DNA of 64,000 nt from Granulicella sp. L60 (GCF_009765825.1 NZ_LMUR01000018.1:1425900-1489899); one strand, 5' to 3'; shown: positions 7,684-16,235, numbered from the stretch's first letter. Notes: generated by a model from the letters alone, not told the origin. Program-made: numbers and translations.

Positions 7684-9381
7684 TTAGTGGACCTGCGAGA
7701 TGCTGTTGACCTGGCTCAGCGAAGGAATCGCGTTCATGTTTGCCGAGTGAGCGATGTTCAGCCCATTTGCAACCATGCCACCAGCTGCGTTCACGATGTT
7801 CAACGCCTTCGCGTTCGACTCAGCAGAACCGGCGAGGGTCACGCTGTAGTTGTTAGCTGCATTGACAGTCGAGCCATCCACTGCGATGTTGGTCGCGGCG
7901 GCATTATCCAGGCTGACTGCTCCTTCAATGTTCTGAGTTACTGCGGTGTTCTTCACTGCCGTGCTGGAGCTCATGTCCGAGCTGCTGGTCGAAAGGCTCG
8001 CTACCGTGCTGGTTGCCGAGTCGTTCGAGGAGTTGATGTTATGCGACGAAGCATCGCTCTTGGACAGCATAGAGCTGTTGCTGCTGGCGCTGCTCGCACC
8101 GAAGGAGCTCATAGAAGCTTTGTTGGCGCTGGACGAAAAAGCTTCCTGTCCGCCCTTCGATGAGCTGGAGTTGGTGGCGAAGTTCTTGGAGTCGCCCGTG
8201 CTTGCCGCAAGGCTTGCATTGGAGGCCGAGTTGTCGGACGCACTTGCATTCAGCGACTTGTTCGACGTAGATGCATCGCTGCTCGCGCCGTTCGAACTGG
8301 AGCCAGTCTGGTAGTTGTCGGCGGCCGCCAGGGAAGCATTGCCTGCAAACGATCCGTTCGCCGCTGAACTCGTGCTGCTCGCACCGTTCGCAGCGTTATT
8401 GGCCGCTGCGCTCTTTGCTGCTCCGTTGTTGGTTGTGGCACCCTTGCCCTGCTGATAGTTAGACGATGCGCTCTGACTTGCTGCCGAGTTCGCGTAGTTG
8501 CTTGCCGAGTTCGAGCTGTTCGCACCCGAAGCATTGACAGCGCCGCTTGCATTGAGTGATTTATCGTTCGTGGTGCCGCTGGACGTAGCGGCATTTGCAC
8601 CGAAGGTATTGCTCTTGCCTTCGCTTGCGCCTAGGCTCTCTGTGGAGCCCGATGACTTCGCTGCGCTTGCGTTCAAGGCACTGTTGGACGTAGAAGACTT
8701 CGTTGTTCCCGAAGATTTGTTATCGTAGGCCGACGCAGAAGCGTTGTCGGAAGAAGAAGAGCTGTTGCTGTTCGTGTTTGTGAGCGAAGCATTCTTCGAC
8801 GCCGAAGAGCTGTTCGTGAAGCTGCTATTGCTCGCTTGGTCATTCGTGTACGACTTGTTGTCGCTCGCGCTATGGTTCAAAGAACCATTCAGGCTCGACG
8901 AGGTGGCATCTGTCTTAGACACGTTCGAGCTCTTATTGACCGTAAGCTGGCTGTTGGCACCGCGAGTGTAACCGCTTAGAGATGCCGTCGTGCCCGCAGA
9001 CTGCGAGATGACGTTGCCCTGTGTGACATCGGCGCCTTTCGTAGTGCTATCTGCGGTCATGCTGCTGTCGTACACATTAACGCCGTTTGCAACCAGGCTG
9101 TCGCTCGAGTTCACAATATTAATACCGCTCGCACCGCTCAAGGCGCTTCCACTTACATTCACCGCGCCCGTATCCGTGGAGTTGACTGTCGAGTTATTCG
9201 CCGCGATCGAACCTGCGCCAGAGGGATCGCTTTGACCGGCCGTGACCTTATCCATCTGGTTATCACGGAGAGCCTGTTTGCTCTGTTTGTCGTTTGTGGT
9301 TTTTGGTTTGTTGCTCTGTCCGTAGGCGGAGCCGCCGACTAGAACCGATGCGGTAATGAGAGTGCAAATGAGCTTATTCAC
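7684..9381 (-). CDS. Large Ser/Asn/Ala-rich secreted FapC-like protein (candidate amyloid subunit)
   Basis: 565 aa from a GTG start (9381). An AGGAGG site lies 5 nt upstream and a signal peptide begins there (MNKLICTLITASVLVGGSAYG); an upstream ATG at 9399 has no such support. Residues 38-49 read LRDNQMDKVTAG, a double-glycine-leader-like motif. Two related modules flank the protein: near residues 55-105 (STVN...GSALSGASGINIVNSSDSL) and in the last 75 residues (GSAESNAKALNIVNAAGGM, then VANGLNIAHSANMN). Between them lie about 380 residues almost only of Ser, Asn, Ala, Gly, Thr and Lys with recurring SLNAS, GANA and SSNS blocks and scattered Tyr. The mature part has no Cys, unlike the CxxC-bearing Fap proteins of Pseudomonas. 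Best guess is the main fibre subunit; an unstructured surface or biofilm matrix protein is the alternative. Confidence 0.72.
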   Translation of the reverse strand: MNKLICTLITASVLVGGSAYGQSNKPKTTNDKQSKQALRDNQMDKVTAGQSDPSGAGSIAANNSTVNSTDTGAVNVSGSALSGASGINIVNSSDSLVANGVNVYDSSMTADSTTKGADVTQGNVISQSAGTTASLSGYTRGANSQLTVNKSSNVSKTDATSSSLNGSLNHSASDNKSYTNDQASNSSFTNSSSASKNASLTNTNSNSSSSSDNASASAYDNKSSGTTKSSTSNSALNASAAKSSGSTESLGASEGKSNTFGANAATSSGTTNDKSLNASGAVNASGANSSNSASNYANSAASQSASSNYQQGKGATTNNGAAKSAAANNAANGASSTSSAANGSFAGNASLAAADNYQTGSSSNGASSDASTSNKSLNASASDNSASNASLAASTGDSKNFATNSSSSKGGQEAFSSSANKASMSSFGASSASSNSSMLSKSDASSHNINSSNDSATSTVASLSTSSSDMSSSTAVKNTAVTQNIEGAVSLDNAAATNIAVDGSTVNAANNYSVTLAGSAESNAKALNIVNAAGGMVANGLNIAHSANMNAIPSLSQVNSISQVH

Positions 9382-10697
9382 TTCTGCCTCCTGGGGCATT
9401 TGTTGACGAAGCGCGACCGTCTACGCAGCAGACCCGGCTGCACAGTGGACAAATTTGACGCACCAATCTGCGCGGGCCCGGCAGGAGATGGGCGCAGTGG
9501 GACATCACGTGAATATTTGAGTTAGGGCTTCAATACGGGCTGAATAAAATCAGCATAAACAAAAAAAGAAAAAATCATGCGATCGAAACGCTTCATAGAA
9601 GCCGGTCGCGTCGTAGTCCATGTCGTGCGTGAAGCCCGTTATTCCTAATGACTGTCATCTCTGTCTTGCATACATCGCGCGACAGATAGAGCCCGTTTCA
9701 GAAGCCTTCAGACTTCCGACGGCGTGATATATGCAATCGTCATACCAATTGCGGACCTTGCATTTCATGGCAAATATCGCATGTGTCTTCGAATACCATG
9801 CAGCAACTTGCAAATATCGAGGAAAAAGTTGCCCAGTTGCATCTACCGCAGCAGTAACCCCATGGCATGACCCGGTCGTAACCCCGGATTTATTCCTCTG
9901 AATATCTGAATAATAGATAAGCTAACTACTAGCAAGCTCGTTCCGGGTGGCATTGTAGTTAGTTTTGGCTCACCCCATTTTTTTGCGACAGCGAAAGTTA
10001 TCAGCTGATTTCTACTTTCAGATAATCGACTAGGCAGAGATATATCGGATCATGCTGTAAATAATGCCGATTATTCACAGCATGGGCATAATTAGCGTTT
10101 TGAAATTGACAGCCGGAAATTGCCCGGTCTATAGTCGTCGTCGCACCTATAACGATAGCTCCTACAGTTATTGCGGGAATGCGTTGTTGTGCCCGAACTC
10201 TTTTCAAAAATCTGTAATGTATCCACTGGCTATCCTTTATGCACTACGTTGTTCTAACAGCTAAGAATTAATACTCAAAGGAGGGACGAAGGCCAACAAA
10301 ATGCCGGTCACTATTCGGGATAATGCGAAAGTTCCTAGATTGTCGCTTGCTAGACGGCAGAATCGGGACCGCTTAGCAAGTGGCGAAAATCTCAGGAAGG
10401 CGGTGTAACGATATCCCAACCCTCGCGAGATTATCGCCACGATTTTGGCCATATAGCGACCTCGGTCTTTTTTTAGCCATACCATCAACGCATCGGCTAC
10501 AATTCACCGACTCATCGAGGGCTGATTTCACGTTACCGAATTTCTGATGTTGAATCATAGCCAAAAAGTTTATGGCAATAAGCGAAATCGAACGAGTGCT
10601 ACGTCGCAAGACCCCGGCGAGTGGACATTGGTGTCCTCTCATCTTATTGGCATAGTACGAGCATTTGTAGATGTTCAAAGGAATAGGAATTCGGGCT
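9382..10697. other. 1.3-kb AT-rich intergenic region between the Fap-like cassette and the GH3 gene
   Basis: No convincing gene. Short reading frames here lack ribosome-binding sites and protein-like composition. The region separates divergent transcripts, so it should carry both promoters. It contains a strong hairpin (10051-10084), a repeated 10-mer GCAAATATCG at 9770-9779 and 9810-9819, and an A-rich tract near 9560-9575. Confidence 0.6.
10051..10084. repeat. Strong 15-bp inverted repeat, operator or structured RNA
   Basis: Arms at 10051-10065 and 10070-10084 pair at 14 of 15 positions (one A-C mismatch at 10059/10076) around a GCCG tetraloop. No T-run follows on either side, which argues against a plain terminator. 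Confidence 0.6.
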
Positions 10698-13385
10698 ATG
10701 TCATTAGGGAACAGGCAGTACCTTGCGGCGATTCTATTTTTAGGTATTTCTGGTGCGGTAGTTCAGGGACAAGTGATTCCGGCGGAGAAGGCAGATGACG
10801 CTCGAGTGGAGCATCTGCTAAGAGAGATGACGCTGGAAGAGAAGATGAACTTGATCCGAGGTGGCGTGGAAGATTCTTCGGTCTACCAGGGGCAGGCAGG
10901 GTATATGCCGGGTGTGCCGAGACTACATGTTCCTTCGCTGCGTATGGCGGATGGGCCTCCCGGGCTGCTGACGCGAGTTCCTGCGCAGGCAGAGACGGCG
11001 ACGATGGGAGTTTCGGCAACCTTCAGCACGAAGGACGCAGAGGCAAATGGTGTGGTCATCGGCCGGGAGGCTCGCTCCCTTGGAATCGATGTGGTGCTGC
11101 AGCCGTTCATCAATATAGATCGCGACATCACCTTTGCACGCGGGTACAATACCTTAGGCGAAGACCCATTGCTGACAGGCCTGATGGGAGCGGCTGAGAT
11201 TCGCGGGGCGCAAGCACAGGGAGTGATGGCGCAGGCGAAGCATTACGTGGGATATGACACCGATTCATACAATGTGTTTATCGATCAGCAGACGCTGCAT
11301 GAGGTGTACACTGCGCCATTTGTGCAGGCGGTGAAGGCGGGCGTCTCGTCCGTCATGTGTTCGTACAACCACGTCAATGGCCCGTTTGCCTGCGATAACA
11401 GCGATACCCTGAACACCATTCTCAAGGGCGAGATAGGATTCAAAGGCTTCGTAACATCGGACTGGGGTGCGGTACACAGCGTTACATTCATCAACCATGG
11501 GATGGATATGGAGATGCCTGGTTCGCTGCCACCAGACAGTCCCTTTACTGCATTCATCAACTCCTACTTTGTGACCGCCGGCGCTGAGACTGCTCCAGCG
11601 AGCAAGCTCGATCAGGATGCGCTGGAAGGTATTCTGGGAGGGTCTATTCCAGAGGAGCATGCAGCACCAGGCATGGATATGAACGCGTTCCCCCGCGACA
11701 ACGATAAGACGACGATGGAAGCGGCGTTGAAAGATGGGACAGTAACTGAGGCGACGATTACCGCGGCGGCCCGAAGAGTCCTCTACGAGATCGATCGCTT
11801 CGGCTATCTGGATGGAAAGCAGAAACATACAGTGACGCCGCAAGATGTTGAAGCCAATGCGGCGATTATCCGAAAGACTGCAGAGGACGCAGCGGTGCTG
11901 CTGAAGAATGAGCACGCGCTTCCGCTAAGCAAAGACGATCTACAATCGCTGGCCTTGATAGGTCCCGGCGCAGGGCAGGTCGCGGCAATCGGAACGTTTG
12001 GAGAGCGCAGTCCGGGGTTAGTGGAGAGGCAAATTGGACCGCTTGAGGCTTTGAAGAAGCTCGCACCTGGGACCAATGTCCGCTACGCAGTGGATGACGA
12101 TATGACTGGTGTACCTATCGATGCAGCGATGCTCTCGCATGAAGGCAGACCTGGACTGGTAAGGACTGTTAGCACAGGAAAGAGTTTCATAGACGCACAA
12201 CTGAACTTTACTCATACCAATGGCAGACCGCTTCCGGCTAACGAAAGCGTGACTTGGACAGGAACGTTGAGCGCGCCGGGCGCGGGAGACTATTGGCTTT
12301 ACCTACAGGTGCTGGGCGCACGTGGCATACTCTCGGTCGACGGCAAAGAAGTTGGGCGTACGGGTGCCGCAAAGGGCACGGTGCACGGAGATGTGCAACA
12401 TGCGACGCAGGACAATGGATTTCCCACGACAGATGGGTTGGACAATGTCCGACGCTCGGTGCAGTTGACTGCTGGTCCGCATGACATCACGGTGAAGGCG
12501 AGCGGAGATACGTCGAATCATCCTGAGCAGATTCGTCTAAGCTGGATGACTCCTGAGCAGCGGCAGCGCAATCATGACGCGGCGATTGATGCGGCGAAGC
12601 ATGCACATACTGCAGTCGTGTTTTTGTGGACGCGCGGCAAGCCGAACTTCGAGTTACCGGGAGAACAGGACAAACTCGTTGAGGACATTGTGGCGGTGAA
12701 CCCAAATACGATTGTCGTACTGAACGTCAGCCAACCGGTAGCCATGCCCTGGATAGGCAAAGTAAAAGCGGTGCTGCAGATGTGGTGGCCCGGAGATGAG
12801 GGCGGTTGGGCGACTGCGGATGTTCTTTTGGGTAAAACCGATCCGGCGGGCCGTCTGCCCTTTACCTGGGCGAAACGTCTGCAGGATTATGCGGCGAACG
12901 ATCCAGCGTATCCAGAGCGTTCGGCCAAGGGCGTCGATGGCAAAACGACGTTCTCCGAGGGAGTAGACGTCGGCTATCGCTGGTTCGATAAACAGAAGAT
13001 CGAGCCTCTATTTCCATTCGGCTACGGGCTGTCGTATACAAGCTTCGACTACTCGGATCTCCACGTGAAAAAGGCGGCGGACGAAGGACTGGATGTATCG
13101 GTTCGCATCAAGAATGTTGGCAGTGTCGCGGGGGATGAAGTGCCGCAGGTATATCTGGATGCACCGCAGCAGAGGTCGCAGGGAGTGCAGTTCGCAATGC
13201 GTACACTGGCTGCGTTCGATCGTGTGACGCTCGCGCCGGGTGAGAGTAAAGAGGTTACATTGCACGTGTCTCCACGCAGCCTTGAATACTGGTCGGTTGC
13301 GGAGAAGCGTTGGGTGCGTTCGGATAAGAGACTGGTCAGGATTGGCTCTTCCTCGCGCGACTTGAGACTTACGGCTGAGAGATGA
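10698..13385 (+). CDS. Secreted GH3 beta-glucosidase with PA14 insert
   Basis: 895 aa. The start at 10698 gives a signal peptide (MSLGNRQYLAAILFLGISGA ... QGQ) with AGGA upstream; an in-frame ATG at 10671 is less likely. The GH3 N-terminal TIM barrel runs to about residue 400, with KHYVGYDTD and the nucleophile Asp in FVTSDWGAVHS (about residue 257). The C-terminal alpha/beta domain is split by a PA14-like segment (about 520-620, WTGTLSAPGAGDYWLYLQV). A fibronectin-III-like end follows LFPFGYGLSYTSF. It should release glucose or other sugars from beta-linked oligosaccharides in the periplasm or outside. It stands alone, divergent from the Fap-like cassette, with a palindrome downstream. Confidence 0.92.
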   Translation: MSLGNRQYLAAILFLGISGAVVQGQVIPAEKADDARVEHLLREMTLEEKMNLIRGGVEDSSVYQGQAGYMPGVPRLHVPSLRMADGPPGLLTRVPAQAETATMGVSATFSTKDAEANGVVIGREARSLGIDVVLQPFINIDRDITFARGYNTLGEDPLLTGLMGAAEIRGAQAQGVMAQAKHYVGYDTDSYNVFIDQQTLHEVYTAPFVQAVKAGVSSVMCSYNHVNGPFACDNSDTLNTILKGEIGFKGFVTSDWGAVHSVTFINHGMDMEMPGSLPPDSPFTAFINSYFVTAGAETAPASKLDQDALEGILGGSIPEEHAAPGMDMNAFPRDNDKTTMEAALKDGTVTEATITAAARRVLYEIDRFGYLDGKQKHTVTPQDVEANAAIIRKTAEDAAVLLKNEHALPLSKDDLQSLALIGPGAGQVAAIGTFGERSPGLVERQIGPLEALKKLAPGTNVRYAVDDDMTGVPIDAAMLSHEGRPGLVRTVSTGKSFIDAQLNFTHTNGRPLPANESVTWTGTLSAPGAGDYWLYLQVLGARGILSVDGKEVGRTGAAKGTVHGDVQHATQDNGFPTTDGLDNVRRSVQLTAGPHDITVKASGDTSNHPEQIRLSWMTPEQRQRNHDAAIDAAKHAHTAVVFLWTRGKPNFELPGEQDKLVEDIVAVNPNTIVVLNVSQPVAMPWIGKVKAVLQMWWPGDEGGWATADVLLGKTDPAGRLPFTWAKRLQDYAANDPAYPERSAKGVDGKTTFSEGVDVGYRWFDKQKIEPLFPFGYGLSYTSFDYSDLHVKKAADEGLDVSVRIKNVGSVAGDEVPQVYLDAPQQRSQGVQFAMRTLAAFDRVTLAPGESKEVTLHVSPRSLEYWSVAEKRWVRSDKRLVRIGSSSRDLRLTAER

Positions 13386-13460
13386 AGTGGAGTACCTCCC
13401 TCCTCCCGGTCAAAAGTGTGCAAAGTCTTCAAAACAATAGACCTAAGTCCGGACCTTGGT

Positions 13461-13480
13461 GCCGAGGCATATGCCTCGGC
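13461..13480. terminator. Terminator-like 20-bp palindrome after the GH3 gene
   Basis: GCCGAGGCATATGCCTCGGC is a perfect palindrome followed by TTTG, 75 bases after the GH3 stop codon. It probably ends that transcript, although the T-run is short. Confidence 0.55.
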
Positions 13481-13627
13481 TTTGAGTACAGAGAGTCGCT
13501 TCGATGGGGCTCGTGCGCTCCCGTGTTCTAAACGCAACATCTGTGTCAAGTGAGGGGATGTTTTGGAAGGGTTTGTGAGAGGAATGGAACCCCGGCATAC
13601 GTTCTCACGCTGGTATTCTGGGAGTAT

Positions 13628-14203
13628 ATGGCTGCACTAATCGACGCAATCGATGTAAAGCGCAAGATGTTTGTCGAGTTTGAAAACTCCCCGTTCTGCT
13701 GCCTGGAGTCGGATATCTCCACCCCTACCGCCAGAGGCGGTCAGACGCTGGTTCGCCTGAAGATGCGCAACATGCTCACCCGCGCCGTCTTCGATAAGAC
13801 GTTCAAGGCCAGCGACAAGTTCAAGGAGCCGGACCTGCAGACGGTGGAGGCTTCCTATCTCTACAGCGACGGGGATGGCTCCTACTTTCTCGATCAGGAG
13901 AGCTTTGAGACTCTCTCGCTCAACGAGACGATCGTAGGGGACGCCCTGGACCTGCTGGTGGAGGGAGTCATCATTCAGATCGACAAATACAACGGCAATC
14001 CTATCGGGCTGCAGTTGCCGCAGCTTGTGGAGTTGACGGTGACGTATACCGAACCAGGTGTTCGTGGCGACACCGCCGGTGGAAGCGTGACCAAGGCAGC
14101 CAAGGTGGAGACCGGCATAGAGATCCGCGTGCCCATGTTCATCAAAGAAGGCGAAAAGGTCAGGGTCTATACAGAGACGCGCGAGTTTGCCGGGCGGGCC
14201 TGA
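13628..14203 (+). CDS. Elongation factor P-like protein, YeiP/EfpL type
   Basis: 191 aa, the three-domain beta-barrel length of EF-P. The start at 13628 follows GGGAG; upstream in-frame codons are not protein-like. The tip of domain I, which in classical EF-P is PGKG with a modified Lys, reads STPTARGGQTL, so Arg takes the lysine position. The PTARG sequence is that of YeiP/EfpL. The end (GEKVRVYTETREFAGRA) also matches this family (GEKIRIHIEERRYMGRA type). EF-P proteins bind between the P and E sites and help ribosomes through proline stretches and other slow motifs. Some EF-Ps with rhamnosylated Arg are an alternative, but PTARG favours YeiP. Confidence 0.82.
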   Translation: MAALIDAIDVKRKMFVEFENSPFCCLESDISTPTARGGQTLVRLKMRNMLTRAVFDKTFKASDKFKEPDLQTVEASYLYSDGDGSYFLDQESFETLSLNETIVGDALDLLVEGVIIQIDKYNGNPIGLQLPQLVELTVTYTEPGVRGDTAGGSVTKAAKVETGIEIRVPMFIKEGEKVRVYTETREFAGRA

Positions 14204-14349
14204 ACTGGCGCGAACCGGGCATTTGTTGAAGGGATCAATAAATCTGCGGCTGCGCTTCAGTTCAGGTTGGACCGAGGGATAACGCGACCCGAGGCGATGC
14301 CATCGTACCGGACAAGAGCTGATGCTCTTAGAAAAGGTAGTGGACACCA

Positions 14350-14550
14350 ATGGCAAAACAAGCGCACATGGATGCTGCAAAGCATCACACCGAAGCAGCA
14401 GGTCACCACATCAACGCAGCCAACAAGCACGACTCGGGCAGTCACGATGAGGCTCACGAACACTCCAAGAAGGCCCATGAGTCATCTACGTCTGCTCATG
14501 GCAAGTCAACTGATGCACATGCGAAGTCGGCGGCATCGAGCAAGAAGTAG
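14350..14550 (+). CDS. Small His/Ala/Lys/Ser-rich hypothetical protein
   Basis: 66 aa, extremely hydrophilic and built of short repeats of AxHH, KAHE and SxxAH (MAKQAHMDAAKHHTEAAGHH at the start). Similar tiny His-rich, helix-forming proteins are common in soil bacteria without known function. The start is the ATG at 14350, with AAAAGGT 12-14 nt upstream. It is followed directly by a hairpin terminator, so it is probably a monocistronic, well-expressed gene. Metal binding is possible from the His content but unproven. Confidence 0.75.
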   Translation: MAKQAHMDAAKHHTEAAGHHINAANKHDSGSHDEAHEHSKKAHESSTSAHGKSTDAHAKSAASSKK

Positions 14551-14572
14551 TTAGCACAAGAAGTGGTCAGTA

Positions 14573-14608
14573 TTTGAAGGGGCCGCGGATCTCCCGCGCC
14601 CCTTCAAA
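14573..14608 (+). terminator. Rho-independent-like terminator of the His-rich gene
   Basis: Arms TTTGAAGGGGC and GCCCCTTCAAA pair over 11 bp and extend 4 bp beyond a bulged C; the loop is short and GTTT follows. It lies 23 bases after the stop codon. Confidence 0.75.
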
Positions 14609-14748
14609 GTTTAGTGGGAGTCGTGGATATGCTCAGTTTGCCGGAATACTTACTTCAAGGTGATGAGATTGTGCGCAGAGCGGCTGTCACTTCGTCCAAA
14701 CTATATGCACTTATGGGTAGCTATCGTAGACGCTGAAATAGAGAAGCC

Positions 14749-15725
14749 CTACCCAACAGCAGCAACTTCCAACTTATTCTCGTGGCTGGTTCCGGAGGTG
14801 ATTGGAGAAGGCGGTGGGGAACTGCTTCCACGGGTGTATTGTCGTGGCGAACAACCCATCATCCTTTTGAAGGCTTTACCGAAGGCGCTTTCGGATCCGT
14901 AGCCGAGCGATAGGGCAATCACGGAGATAGAGTCGCCGGAGTTGTTCAGCTTGTCGCCTGCCAGCAGCATCCGCCAACGTGTCAGATATTCCATGGGTGT
15001 CGTTCCAACCGTCTCTTTGAATCTAAGAGCGAAGACCGATCTCGACATGCCGATGCGCTCAGCGAGTTTCTGTAGTGTCCACGGATGCCCCGGATCGTCG
15101 TGCATGCATGTGATGGCTGCGCTCATCTGTTTGTCCGCAAGCGCAAAGAGCCAGCCGACGCCTCCTCTCGCCCCTTCGGCCACGTGCAGGCGGAGAGCTT
15201 GAACGAGCATCATGTAGGCAAGTTGCTGTGAGATCAACGAGCTGCCCGGCTGCGGGTCGCGCAACTCCTCCTTCATGCGCTCGAGCGACCAACGCATCGC
15301 CGCCTTATCCGATTCTTTCCTAATATGCACGATGGGTGGCAGGGACTTTAGCAGAATGTCGGCATGACTGCCGGTAAGAACGAAGTGGCCGCCGACAATA
15401 TAGTGACCACCACCTTCCTTGCGCGGGGCCATTTCACCACTCTTCAGCGCCATGAGAAACTTGCTGAAATCAACAGGCGTGAGTGACAGATCGGTCGCGA
15501 GGCAGAAGGGCAACCCGTGCGGCAAGAGGAAACAGTCCCCGGCCGTGAGAAGCACAGCATCAGGAACGCCTTCCACTGATAGCCAGCATTGGCCAGAGAC
15601 CACGGCGTAGCATTTGATGCCTTGATGTTTTGGCCATTGGATAGCCGTATCGCAACCCACCTCGAAGCCGCCCGAAGCAAGCTTCGCGGCTTCAGCAACG
15701 ACAACACATCTGAGAGTGGATCCAT
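14749..15725 (-). pseudogene. AraC-family regulator with cupin_6 domain, frameshifted near its start
   Basis: The main reading frame (from about 15680 down to 14749) encodes an N-terminal cupin-type domain (IKCYAVVSGQCWLSVEG ... AGDCFLLPHGLPF) and a C-terminal double helix-turn-helix (SRSVFALRFKETVGTTPMEY, then SISVIALSLGYGSESAFGKAF). The expected N-terminus, MDPLSDVLSLLKPRS, is present in another frame starting at the ATG 15725, which has a good GGAG site. The two frames join at 15679-15681, where about one base is missing before ASGGFEVGCDTAIQWP. This is therefore a frameshifted gene or a sequencing error. If functional, translation would have to begin internally and lose about 20 residues. 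Confidence 0.75.
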
Positions 15726-16001
15726 GCAGTCTCCGGACGATCGAACCAATATACGGACAGTGTTAAGTATCACCTATCCATCGCAGGCCGCAGGCCTCAC
15801 GTCGAGAAGCTTAGTCTTGGATGGCAGGCCAACAGGAAGTAACACGCCTAGTCTCTGACGTGTCTGTGACTCTACATGAGTCCGGGGGCATAGCCTTCGC
15901 GGTGCTTGATGAAGTCACCCAGCGATTTAGCAGCAACTAAGAGAACGCTAGTTGCAGGCACATCTAGATTGCAGAGATCCGGGCCTTGGCTTCACGTATG
16001 A

Positions 16002-16235
16002 CTAAGCTGGCCTTTCAAATCGTAAGTCGGAACGCGGAAGGGCAGCCTTCTTCAGTGTCGCCTGTTCTTTTATCAGGGTGGTTTGCTCCATCCTGCTGAT
16101 TTTTTCCGCGATTGCGAGGCTTACGAAGTGGTTGAGCGATATGCCTTCGGCGTGGGCGAGATCATTTGCCTGTTGGCGAATGGAAGGAGATAGGCGGAGT
16201 GGAAAGCTCTGGTGCCGCTTATATTCTTGGCTCAT
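16002..16235 (-). CDS. Orphan ribbon-helix-helix (HicB/CopG-like) protein
   Basis: 77 aa. The segment FPLRLSPSIRQQANDLAHAE followed by GISLNHFVSLAIAEKISR fits the strand-helix-helix DNA-binding fold of Arc/CopG and of the C-terminal half of HicB antitoxins. A GGGAG site lies 5 nt before the ATG. No HicA-like or other toxin gene is next to it, so it is either an orphan antitoxin or a small regulator. Confidence 0.72.
   Translation of the reverse strand: MSQEYKRHQSFPLRLSPSIRQQANDLAHAEGISLNHFVSLAIAEKISRMEQTTLIKEQATLKKAALPRSDLRFERPA

Noticed and set aside
10001-10488. Short reading frames (66-75 codons) in the gap before the GH3 gene
   Set aside because: No ribosome-binding sites, odd composition and mutual overlap; treated as non-coding.
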